A stretch of 64,000 nt of DNA from positions 1-64,000 of the forward strand of contig NZ_BAED01000045.1 of assembly GCF_000241345.1 (NCBI RefSeq), given 5' to 3'. The position numbers were made by a program, and so were the translations under genes. Below the pieces are notes generated by a model. That model was not told where the DNA came from. It saw nothing but the letters and a program-made list of their open reading frames with translations, and searched no databases. This stretch comes from Gordonia amarae NBRC 15530 (GTDB lineage Bacteria > Actinomycetota > Actinomycetes > Mycobacteriales > Mycobacteriaceae). Positions 57,345 to 64,000 of the stretch are shown piece by piece (positions within the stretch are counted from its first letter, which is position 1; each line of letters begins with the position of its first letter).

Positions 57345-57863
57345 ATGAGGGTTTACCTGCCTGCGACCTTGGCGATGCTGATGCGGCTGGGTGAGACGGG
57401 GGAGTTCGCGCCGATCGGCGGTACCGCCTTCGCGCTCACCCCGGCGTTGCGCGAGTCGTACCTGTCGGGTGACGACGAAGAGTTGTCGGAGGCGGCGATG
57501 CGGGAGGCAGCCCGCGCGTCGCTGCGGCTGCTGGCCGGTGAACCCACCCGCCCAGAAGACACCGATGGTCCTCGTTTTCCGCCGCGGCGGGTGGTGGTGG
57601 CCGCCGATGTCGACGGGGTGAAGCTGCGTCCTGATCTCGACGCCGCCGTGGTCAAGGTGTCCGGGCCGGTGCCGCTGTCGGCGATCGCGTCGGTCCACGT
57701 CGACGGCTCCGATGCCGAGGATGCGGTGCGCACCGCGGTGGTCGTGATCGACGCGGCCGATCTCGGCGACGAAGACGCCGAACTGGCCGTCGGTGATGTG
57801 GAGGACTTCGACCTCGCCTGGTACGCGACCCAGGAACTACCCTTCCTGCTCGAATTGCTCTGA
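57345..57863 (+). CDS. Rv3231c-like conserved protein
   Basis: 172 residues starting MRVYLPATLAMLMRLGETGE, containing RRVVVAADVDGVKLRPDLDA and ending WYATQELPFLLELL. This family is conserved in mycolic-acid bacteria beside the Rv3230c-type oxidoreductase. No function is known. The many Asp and Glu residues make it strongly acidic. Confidence 0.8.
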   Translation: MRVYLPATLAMLMRLGETGEFAPIGGTAFALTPALRESYLSGDDEELSEAAMREAARASLRLLAGEPTRPEDTDGPRFPPRRVVVAADVDGVKLRPDLDAAVVKVSGPVPLSAIASVHVDGSDAEDAVRTAVVVIDAADLGDEDAELAVGDVEDFDLAWYATQELPFLLELL

Positions 57864-57909
57864 CCGCGCGCCCGTCGGCCGAGGTGGCCGTCGGCACAAG
57901 GTTCCGGTA

Positions 57910-57937
57910 CCGTAACCTACGCAGGCGTAAGTTCTCG
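57910..57937. promoter_or_regulatory. Operator-like dyad before the oxidoreductase gene
   Basis: CCGTAACCTACG-CAGG-CGTAAGTT: the 8-bp arms AACCTACG and CGTAAGTT are inverted with one mismatch around 4 nt. The same left half and right core recur at 59660-59687 before the first desaturase gene. Confidence 0.7.
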
Positions 57938-57947
57938 TCGACTGGGA

Positions 57948-59126
57948 TTGAAGGTGCTTATGGTCATGGGTGTGCAAGAGCGTGGAACCGGTGGTGGCGA
58001 ACCTGGTTCGCGGTCGTGGCGGGAACGTTTCGAGGCGCCGGTCGCGCAGGTGTCCTCGCAGAATCGTGCGGCCAACTGGGTGCGTGCGGCCGCCGCGCGC
58101 ATCACCACGCCGCTGCTGCCCGACGACTACCTGCACCTGGCCAATCCGCTGTGGTCGGCGCGTGAGCTGCGCGGCAAGATCGTCTCGGTCACGAGCGAGA
58201 CCGAGGACTCGGCCACCATCCGCATCAAGCCGGGCTGGGGATTCTCCTTCGACTACACCGCGGGCCAGTACGTCGGCATCGGCGTCCTGGTGGACGGACG
58301 GTGGACGTGGCGGTCGTACTCGCTGACGTCGGTCCCGGACATCTCCAAGACCGACCGGATCATCTCGATCACCGTCAAGGCGATGCCCGAGGGCTTCCTG
58401 TCGACGCACCTGGTCAACGGTCTGGAGCCGGGGGCCATCGTCCGGCTGGCCGCCCCGAAGGGCGAGTTCGTCCTGCCCGATCCGCTGCCGGGCAAGATCC
58501 TGTTCGCCACCGCGGGCAGCGGTATCACCCCGATCATGTCGATGCTGCGGATGATCCGCCATCGCGGGCAGCACACCGACATCGTGCTCGTCCATTCGGC
58601 GCCCACGCGGGATGATCTGCTGTTCGCCGACGAACTCGCCGACCTCGCGAGCGACGGCATCGCCACCGTGCACACCGTGTTCACCCGGAGCAGTGGCAAG
58701 CTGACCACGCAGAGCCTCGCCGAGCTGTGTCCGGACCTGGCGGACAGGCAGGCGTGGGCGTGCGGTCCGGCCGGTTTCCTGGAGATGCTCGAGCACACGT
58801 TCGCCGACGCCGGTGTCTCCGGCAACCTGCACCTCGAGCGGTTCGCCCTCGAGCGCGGTGCCTCGGGAGCGCACGGCGGCGAGGTGACCTTCGGCCGCAG
58901 CGGAAAGAGGGCCGCGGTCGACGGCGCCACCACGCTGCTCGAGGCGGGTGAGGACGCCGGTGTGCTGATGCCGTTCGGGTGCCGGATGGGTATCTGCCAG
59001 AGCTGTGTGGTGATGATCGACAAGGGTGCGGTGCGTGACCTGCGCACCGGGCGTGAGCATGTCGAGGGCGAGCGGATTCAGACGTGCGTCAGCGCCGCGG
59101 CGGGGGACTGCACGCTCGACGTGTGA
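57948..59126 (+). CDS. Flavin/2Fe-2S oxidoreductase, electron donor of stearoyl-CoA desaturase (Rv3230c type)
   Basis: A 392-residue electron-transfer protein. The FAD part has [18 protein letters not shown]; the NAD(P) part has [20 protein letters not shown] and [10 protein letters not shown]; the C-terminal plant-type ferredoxin domain has Cys ligands in [14 protein letters not shown] and [11 protein letters not shown]. In M. tuberculosis Rv3230c passes electrons from NADPH to the DesA3 desaturase, and a desA3 homologue lies 600 nt downstream. The start is TTG at 57948 or ATG at 57960/57966; the operator dyad lies 15-38 nt upstream. Confidence 0.9.
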   Translation: MKVLMVMGVQERGTGGGEPGSRSWRERFEAPVAQVSSQNRAANWVRAAAARITTPLLPDDYLHLANPLWSARELRGKIVSVTSETEDSATIRIKPGWGFSFDYTAGQYVGIGVLVDGRWTWRSYSLTSVPDISKTDRIISITVKAMPEGFLSTHLVNGLEPGAIVRLAAPKGEFVLPDPLPGKILFATAGSGITPIMSMLRMIRHRGQHTDIVLVHSAPTRDDLLFADELADLASDGIATVHTVFTRSSGKLTTQSLAELCPDLADRQAWACGPAGFLEMLEHTFADAGVSGNLHLERFALERGASGAHGGEVTFGRSGKRAAVDGATTLLEAGEDAGVLMPFGCRMGICQSCVVMIDKGAVRDLRTGREHVEGERIQTCVSAAAGDCTLDV

Positions 59127-59225
59127 GGTCCGGGACTTCGGATAGGTGTGTGGCCCCGACCCTGTGCGGGATCGAGGGTCACACTTCTATGTCAGGACCG
59201 GGGTCGCGGGAGAGTGGACCCGAGG

Positions 59226-59552
59226 TCATTGCTCGCAGGCGATGCCGTCGTTGTCGTAGTCGAGCTTCTTGTTGTGGTTGTAGATGTTGGTGTTCACGAT
59301 GTAGCCGGTCACCGGACGCTTGCCCGCCGTGACGCGGTCAGTCGCGCCCGCCCGGGCCACCCCGTGCGGGTAGCGCTCGTTGAGTGCCGTGCAGGTGTTG
59401 TAGTACTTGGTCGTCTTTTTCGCTGCCTGCTGACCGGCTGCCGCGGAGTCTCCGGTGGCCGCCGACGCGATGGGGGCGAAGGCGCCCGCCATGATCGCGC
59501 CCGCCGCCAGTGCCGAACCTGCGATGACCGGGATTCTTTGCATCTTTGTCAT
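59226..59552 (-). CDS. Secreted excalibur-domain protein
   Basis: A 108-residue secreted protein. The signal peptide is IPVIAGSALAAGAIMAGAFA (cleavage near ASA). The C-terminal excalibur domain has YYNTCTALNERYPHGV and the Ca2+-binding-like end KLDYDNDGIACEQ with its paired Cys. Such domains occur in cell-surface and nuclease proteins. It is on the strand opposite to the oxidoreductase and desaturase genes, between them. Confidence 0.88.
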   Translation of the reverse strand: MTKMQRIPVIAGSALAAGAIMAGAFAPIASAATGDSAAAGQQAAKKTTKYYNTCTALNERYPHGVARAGATDRVTAGKRPVTGYIVNTNIYNHNKKLDYDNDGIACEQ

Positions 59553-59659
59553 GTGTCACAACGTAGAAAGCGCAGCTTGGGGCAGCCTGCGCCTTGTCTG
59601 TGTGGTCGCTGTCCGTTGTCGCCGGGGCCGTGACGCATGCGGGCTGGACAACTACGCAA

Positions 59660-59687
59660 CCGTAACCTACGCTGACGTAAGTTACGG
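59660..59687. promoter_or_regulatory. Operator-like dyad before desaturase 1
   Basis: CCGTAAC (59660-59666) and GTTACGG (59681-59687) are perfect outer arms; inside, CTACG and CGTAA continue the dyad, giving a 28-bp interrupted palindrome 36 nt before the desaturase start. It shares CCGTAACCTACG and CGTAAGTT with the site at 57910. Confidence 0.75.
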
Positions 59688-59722
59688 TTACGTAGTCGAT
59701 GGGTTGGAGACAGAAACACGCG

Positions 59723-61021
59723 ATGGCTATTACTGACATCCCTGAGTACGCGCACCTGTCCGAGTCCGATGTCGAGGCGCTGTGTGTCGAACTCGACGCG
59801 ATCCGGGCCGATATCGAGGCAGACCGCGGCGAACGCGACGCGCGCTACCTGCGCAACACGATCCGCTTCCAGCGCGGGCTCGAACTCGCCGGGCGCACGC
59901 TGATCGCCGGTTCCACGAAACGGCCGCTCTGGTGGGCCGGGGCCTCGGTGCTCGGCGTCGCCAAGATCGTTGAGAACATGGAACTCGGCCACAACGTGAT
60001 GCACGGGCAGTGGGACTGGATGAACGACCCCGAGGTGCATTCGACCTCGTGGGAATGGGACATCACCGGCCCGTCGGCGCACTGGAAGCACACCCACAAC
60101 TACATCCATCACAAGTACACCAACGTGCTCGGGATGGACGACGACGTGGGCTACGGCGTCCTGCGCGTGACCCGCGATCAGCGGTGGCGGCCCTACTACC
60201 TGGGCAATATCGTTTACAACACGCTCCTGGCGCTGCTGTTCCAGTGGGGTGTGGCAGCGCAGCACCTGGAACTGGGCAAGAAGCGCAAGACCCCCGAGGC
60301 GAAGGCCGAGCTGCGGCGGGACCTGCTCGACGTGGGTGCCAAGGCCGGCCGGCAGGTGGCCAAGGACTACGTGGTGCACCCGGCGCTCGTCGCGGCCACC
60401 ACCGGAACCAAGGTGGGCCGTCGCCGGGCCTTCGCCAAGGCCGCCACAGCCAACGCCCTGGCCAACGTGATCCGCAATGTGTGGACCAACGCGGTCATCT
60501 TCTGCGGGCATTTCCCCGACGGCGCCGAGAAGTTCACCAAGCAGGACGTCGACTCCGAGACTCAGGGCGAGTGGTACCTGCGGCAGATGCTCGGCAGTGC
60601 CAACTTCCGTTGCGGACCGGTGCTGGCGTTCATGAGCGGCAACCTGTCGTACCAGATCGAGCACCACATCTTCCCGGACCTGCCGAGCAACCGGCTCGCC
60701 GAGATCTCGGTGCGGGTGCAGGCGTTGTGCGACAAGTACGACCTGCCCTACACCACGGGCTCGTTCCCGCTGCAGTACCTCAAGTCCTGGCGCACCATCG
60801 CCAAGCTGTCGCTGCCCGACAAGTACCTGTCGGCCACCCGCGACGACGCCCCCGAAACGGCGTCGGAGAAGCGGTTCGCCGGGGAGTTCCCCGAGGGCGA
60901 GCGGCTGCACAGCACCATCGACCCGGCGACGGGCCGGCGTCGCGGTCTGCGGTCGGCGATCGCCTCCCTGCGGAGCAATAGGCGCAGGTCCGAAGGTATT
61001 GACACCCGGCAGGCCGCCTAG
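59723..61021 (+). CDS. desA3: DesA3-type acyl-CoA delta-9 desaturase 1
   Basis: A 432-residue membrane fatty-acid desaturase. Its three His clusters are MELGHNVMHGQWDW, HWKHTHNYIHHKYTNVLGMD and IEHHIFPDLPSNRL. The enzyme inserts a cis double bond into stearoyl-CoA using electrons from the Rv3230c-type partner upstream. I chose the ATG at 59723 to match the family start (MAITDIPEYAHLSESDVEAL). The basic C-terminal tail (GRRRGLRSAIASLRSNRRRS) is typical. Controlled by the dyad at 59660. Confidence 0.94.
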   Translation: MAITDIPEYAHLSESDVEALCVELDAIRADIEADRGERDARYLRNTIRFQRGLELAGRTLIAGSTKRPLWWAGASVLGVAKIVENMELGHNVMHGQWDWMNDPEVHSTSWEWDITGPSAHWKHTHNYIHHKYTNVLGMDDDVGYGVLRVTRDQRWRPYYLGNIVYNTLLALLFQWGVAAQHLELGKKRKTPEAKAELRRDLLDVGAKAGRQVAKDYVVHPALVAATTGTKVGRRRAFAKAATANALANVIRNVWTNAVIFCGHFPDGAEKFTKQDVDSETQGEWYLRQMLGSANFRCGPVLAFMSGNLSYQIEHHIFPDLPSNRLAEISVRVQALCDKYDLPYTTGSFPLQYLKSWRTIAKLSLPDKYLSATRDDAPETASEKRFAGEFPEGERLHSTIDPATGRRRGLRSAIASLRSNRRRSEGIDTRQAA

Positions 61022-61068
61022 CCTGCCACCGGCGGCCCGCCACCGCGGGCGCCGATAACACGACAGCG

Positions 61069-61111
61069 GGCCGGTCCGTACCCTCGCAACGGCGAGGACT
61101 ACGGACCGGCC
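61069..61111 (+). terminator. Strong terminator between the two desaturase genes
   Basis: GGCCGGTCCGTA (61069-61080) pairs with TACGGACCGGCC (61100-61111), and inside it CCTCGC pairs with GCGAGG. The two desaturase genes are therefore separate transcription units. Confidence 0.8.
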
Positions 61112-61196
61112 TCGTCATATGTGGCACCCGGCCCATCGCGAGACCCGGCGGGAGTCTCGCAAGCCGGACACCGACAGTCAGGGCATACTTGTAGCG

Positions 61197-62423
61197 ATGG
61201 CGATTTCCGATATCAACACCTACGCGCATCTCACCGATGCCGACGTCGAGGCTCTGGGACACGAACTCGACGCCATTCGTCGTGAGATCGAGGCGGATCG
61301 GGGTCTGCGCGACGTCCGGTACCTGCACCGGACGATCAAACTGCAACGCCTTCTCGAAGTCTCCGGCCGCGTCGCGCTGTTCGGCAGCAACCGGCGGTCG
61401 CTGTGGCTGCTGGGCACCACCGCGCTCGGGCTGGCCAAGATCATCGAGAACATGGAACTCGGGCACAACGTGATGCACGGGCAGTGGGACTGGGTGAACG
61501 ATCCCGAGATCCACTCGACCACCTACGAGTGGGACATGGTGTGTGCATCACCACACTGGAAACACTCCCACAATTACATCCATCACAAGTACACCAATGT
61601 CGTCGGCATGGACGACGACGTGGGCTACAAGGTCCTGCGCGTCACCCGCGACGAACCGTGGGAACCGCGCAGGCTTTTCCAGCCGATCGCCAACCTGGTG
61701 CTCGCCTCCACGTTCGAGTGGGGGATCGGCCTGCACGACATCGGCCTGCGTGAGGTCATCGACGGGACCAAACCCCGCGACGAAGGCATCGCCAAGGTGA
61801 AAGAGTTCGGGCGCAAGATCTTCCACCAGGTCGGCAAGGATTATGTGCTGTATCCGGCGCTCACCGGACCGAATTTCACGCACACCCTGACCGCGAATCT
61901 CACAGCCAATCTCGTCCGCAATCTGTGGGCGTACGTGGTGATCTTCTGCGGTCATTTCCCCGACGGTGCCGAGAAATTCACCGTCGACACCCTCGAACAC
62001 GAGACGCAGGGCCAGTGGTATCTGCGGCAGATGCTGGGCAGCGCCAACTTCCACGCCGGCCCGGTGATGGCATTCATGTCGGGCAACCTGTGCTATCAGA
62101 TCGAGCATCACCTGTTCCCGGATCTGCCGAGCAACCGGCTCGCCGAGATCTCGGTGCGGGTGCGGCAGCTGTGCGACAAGTACGACCTCCCGTACACGAC
62201 GGGTTCGCTGCCGGTGCAGTACCTCAAGACGCTGCGCACCATCAACAAGCTCGCGCTGCCCGACGAGTTGCTGCACGACACGGCCGACGACGCCCCCGAA
62301 ACCGCATCGGAACGGCGTTTCGCCTCGCTGCCCGCGCCACAGGGTCTGCGCACCTCGGGTGGGCTCAAAACGGCGATCGCGCAGCTGCGTGAACAGCGAA
62401 AAGAGCGCAAGGCCCAGCGGTAA
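61197..62423 (+). CDS. DesA3-type acyl-CoA desaturase 2
   Basis: A 408-residue paralogue of the preceding gene, with the same His clusters (MELGHNVMHGQWDW, HWKHSHNYIHHKYTNVVGMD, IEHHLFPDLPSNRL) and a similar start (MAISDINTYAHLTDADVEAL). The middle third differs most from copy 1. No copy of the dyad operator lies upstream, so the two desaturases are probably regulated differently and may prefer different acyl chains. Confidence 0.93.
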   Translation: MAISDINTYAHLTDADVEALGHELDAIRREIEADRGLRDVRYLHRTIKLQRLLEVSGRVALFGSNRRSLWLLGTTALGLAKIIENMELGHNVMHGQWDWVNDPEIHSTTYEWDMVCASPHWKHSHNYIHHKYTNVVGMDDDVGYKVLRVTRDEPWEPRRLFQPIANLVLASTFEWGIGLHDIGLREVIDGTKPRDEGIAKVKEFGRKIFHQVGKDYVLYPALTGPNFTHTLTANLTANLVRNLWAYVVIFCGHFPDGAEKFTVDTLEHETQGQWYLRQMLGSANFHAGPVMAFMSGNLCYQIEHHLFPDLPSNRLAEISVRVRQLCDKYDLPYTTGSLPVQYLKTLRTINKLALPDELLHDTADDAPETASERRFASLPAPQGLRTSGGLKTAIAQLREQRKERKAQR

Positions 62424-62454
62424 CGACCTGTCCAGCGCTCGGTAGGCTGACGCA

Positions 62455-63030
62455 ATGGGAACCGAGACCGTGGCAACTGTCCGTGACGCGATGCTCGAAC
62501 GGGTCTCCTGGCCCAAGGTCACCGACGACGCGCCCACGCACGACGAGCTCGCCGACCTCGTCACCGCCGCGAGCCGGGTCGCCGATCACGCGGGCCTGAC
62601 GCCGTGGCGCCTCATCGAGTTGCGTGAGGACGACAGGGTGCGTCTGGGCGCGGCGTTTACCGAGGTCCTCGGCCACGACGGTTCTGCCGGCAAACCGCTG
62701 CGCGCGCCGCTGCTCATCGCGATCGTGTCCAGCACGAAAGCGCACCCCAAGGTCCCGGAGTGGGAGCAGGAGGCCGTCGCCGCCGGCGTCGGGCACGCGT
62801 TGAGCCTGCTTCTCGATGAGGCCGGGTACGGCGTGATCTGGCGGACCGGGCCGTTCACCCGCACCGAACCGGTGGCCAAGCTGCACGGCCTGGCCGCGAA
62901 CGAGAAACTCCTGGGCTGGCTGTACGTCGGCGGCAAACCCGACGCCGTCCGCATCGGCCGTCCCGTCGACGCCGAAGAATTCCTCACCCGGCTGCCGGAC
63001 CCCTCGCCGGTTGAGGTGCGAGGAGCGTAA
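62455..63030 (+). CDS. Nitroreductase-family protein
   Basis: A 191-residue FMN-dependent nitroreductase-like protein (YdjA type): VTDDAPTHDELADLVTAASR, then APLLIAIVSSTKAHPKVPEW and GYGVIWRTGPFTRTEPVA and LLGWLYVGGKP. The last residues PVEVRGA and the stop codon are read from the dispersed repeat at 63009-63048, so the original C-terminus may have been replaced. It converges on rsgA. Confidence 0.85.
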   Translation: MGTETVATVRDAMLERVSWPKVTDDAPTHDELADLVTAASRVADHAGLTPWRLIELREDDRVRLGAAFTEVLGHDGSAGKPLRAPLLIAIVSSTKAHPKVPEWEQEAVAAGVGHALSLLLDEAGYGVIWRTGPFTRTEPVAKLHGLAANEKLLGWLYVGGKPDAVRIGRPVDAEEFLTRLPDPSPVEVRGA

Positions 63031-63118
63031 GCGACGAGCCTCGAAACCACGTGAGCGGACAATGAAATCTCACCGGGTTTCGAGGCTCCTCGCCTAGCGG
63101 CTCGTCGCACCTCAACCA
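63009..63118. repeat. Dispersed palindromic repeat, copies 3 and 4 as an inverted pair
   Basis: GGTTGAGGTGCGAGGAGCGT followed by AAGCGACGAGCCTCGAAACC (63009-63048) faces GGTTTCGAGGCTCCTCGCCT followed by AGCGGCTCGTCGCACCTCAACC-like sequence (63077-63118). The pair can fold into a long hairpin between convergent genes and may act as a bidirectional terminator. Confidence 0.85.
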
Positions 63119-63141
63119 TCGAAGGGGACGGTTCCGGTACG

Positions 63142-64000
63142 TCAATCGGTTACTGGCGGAGGAGATTCGGCGTCGTCGGTGGCGGGTGCGCCCGAGGTCA
63201 CCGCGATCAGCAACTGGCGCACAGCCAGCGCCCGCCGCAACGAATGGCCCGACAACGAGTCGAGGGCGCACTCGGGGTCGGCGGGCGGGCCGAGATGGGT
63301 ACAGCCACGCGGACATTCGTCGATGGTGTCGCGCAGATCGGCGAAGGCGTCGACGATATCGTCGGGTCCGACATGCGCCAGGCCGAACGACCGGATTCCG
63401 GGGGTGTCGACCACCCAGCCGCCACATTTCCCCGTCGCTTCGCTCGCCCCGGGCAACGGCAGGGCCACCGACTGGGTCGAGGTGTGCCGGCCCTTGCCCA
63501 CGCCGGACACCGCACCCGTGGCCCGATCTGCTTCGGGTACAAGACGATTCACCAGGGTCGACTTGCCGACGCCGGAATGGCCGATCAGAGCGGTGATCTT
63601 CCCGGACAGTATCGTGGTGACCTCGGCGAGGTCGTCGTCGCGGCCGGCCATCACCACCGGAAGGTCGAGATCGGCGAAGGCCGCGGCGAATTCGGCCGGG
63701 TCCGCCAGATCCGATTTGGTCAGGCACAGGATCGGCGACAACCCGCCCACATAGGCCGCGGCCAGCGCGCGTTCGACGAAACCGGTCCGCGGCGGCGGGT
63801 CGGCGAGGGCCGTGACGATCAGCAATTGGTCGGCGTTGGCGACGACGATCCGCTCAAACGGGTCGGTGTCATCGGCGGTGCGCCGCAATACCGTTGACCG
63901 GTCGGCCACCTTCACGATCCGGGCGAGGGTGTCCTTGCGGCCGCTCAGGTCGCCCACCACCCCGACCCGATCGCCGACGACGACGGGCGTCCGGCCCAGC
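63142..64000 (-). CDS. rsgA: Ribosome small-subunit GTPase RsgA, 5' end outside the window
   Basis: The C-terminal 285 or so residues of a circularly permuted GTPase that matures 30S subunits. Motifs appear in permuted order: G4 CLTKSDLAD, G1 ALIGHSGVGKSTLVNRL, G3 VVDTPGIRSFGL, then the zinc site CPRGCTHLGPPADPEC. The frame stays open to the window end (GRTPVVVGDRVGVVGDLSGR), so the start lies beyond 64000. An internal start at 63960 would remove part of the OB domain. Confidence 0.95.
   Translation of the reverse strand, partial: LGRTPVVVGDRVGVVGDLSGRKDTLARIVKVADRSTVLRRTADDTDPFERIVVANADQLLIVTALADPPPRTGFVERALAAAYVGGLSPILCLTKSDLADPAEFAAAFADLDLPVVMAGRDDDLAEVTTILSGKITALIGHSGVGKSTLVNRLVPEADRATGAVSGVGKGRHTSTQSVALPLPGASEATGKCGGWVVDTPGIRSFGLAHVGPDDIVDAFADLRDTIDECPRGCTHLGPPADPECALDSLSGHSLRRALAVRQLLIAVTSGAPATDDAESPPPVTD

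Overview
The window comes from a high-GC, mycolic-acid-containing actinomycete. Gene order and protein features fit Gordonia or a close relative: actinobacterial spc and alpha ribosomal operons, a block from ahcY/tmk/mtrA/mtrB/lpqB through hpf/secA1 to a DesA3-type desaturase and rsgA in the order known from Mycobacterium tuberculosis, an antigen-85-family mycolyltransferase, and WXG100/EspG/PPE-like type VII secretion genes. Genus assignment is inference.

Layout. (1) 1-2.3 kb is accessory: a 12-repeat CRISPR array that probably continues to the left of the window, a decayed IS30-family transposase and a VapBC-type toxin-antitoxin pair with a perfect 15-bp palindromic operator. It lies immediately upstream of rpsH, where other spc-operon genes would be expected. 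(2) 2.5-8.1 kb: rpsH, rplF, rplR, rpsE, rpmD, rplO, secY, adk, map. (3) 8.1-17.4 kb: a frameshifted fdhD, dtd, a leftward set (substrate-binding protein, permease, ATPase, flavin monooxygenase, MFS) that looks like sulfonate-type uptake and oxidation, an F420-type oxidoreductase, a SIMPL lipoprotein and a small membrane protein. (4) 17.5-22.5 kb: infA, rpmJ, rpsM, rpsK, rpsD, rpoA, rplQ, truA; rplQ carries an extra C-terminal domain. (5) 22.5-23.6 kb: an alpha/beta hydrolase.

(6) 24.1-32.6 kb is the most unusual part: five unannotated micro-genes (30-41 codons) with good start sites and mostly hairpin-terminated, each encoding a hydrophobic segment followed by a Gly/Ser/Thr-rich tail. They alternate with three paralogous GNAT-fold acyltransferases, a pair of ABC half-transporters and a secreted mycolyltransferase. 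The leftward transcript of two micro-genes, both ABC genes and the mycolyltransferase starts next to a near-consensus IdeR/DtxR iron box. I propose an iron-responsive locus for modified or envelope-associated peptides; its product and function are unknown. (7) 32.7-40.5 kb: an esx locus (EspI-like ATPase, two YbaB-like proteins, two EspC-like proteins, a large secreted-type protein, a PPE-like protein, EspG, an esx pair) without any visible Ecc/MycP machinery.

(8) 40.7-64 kb: CDF and APC transporters, ahcY, tmk, mtrAB-lpqB, two covarying palindromic repeats, comF, hpf, secA1, a WS/DGAT homologue with an altered active-site motif, a flavin/2Fe-2S oxidoreductase and two DesA3-type desaturases. 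A shared dyad operator precedes the oxidoreductase and the first desaturase. The window ends with a nitroreductase-like gene whose last codons lie in a dispersed palindromic repeat, and the 3' part of rsgA, cut by the window edge.
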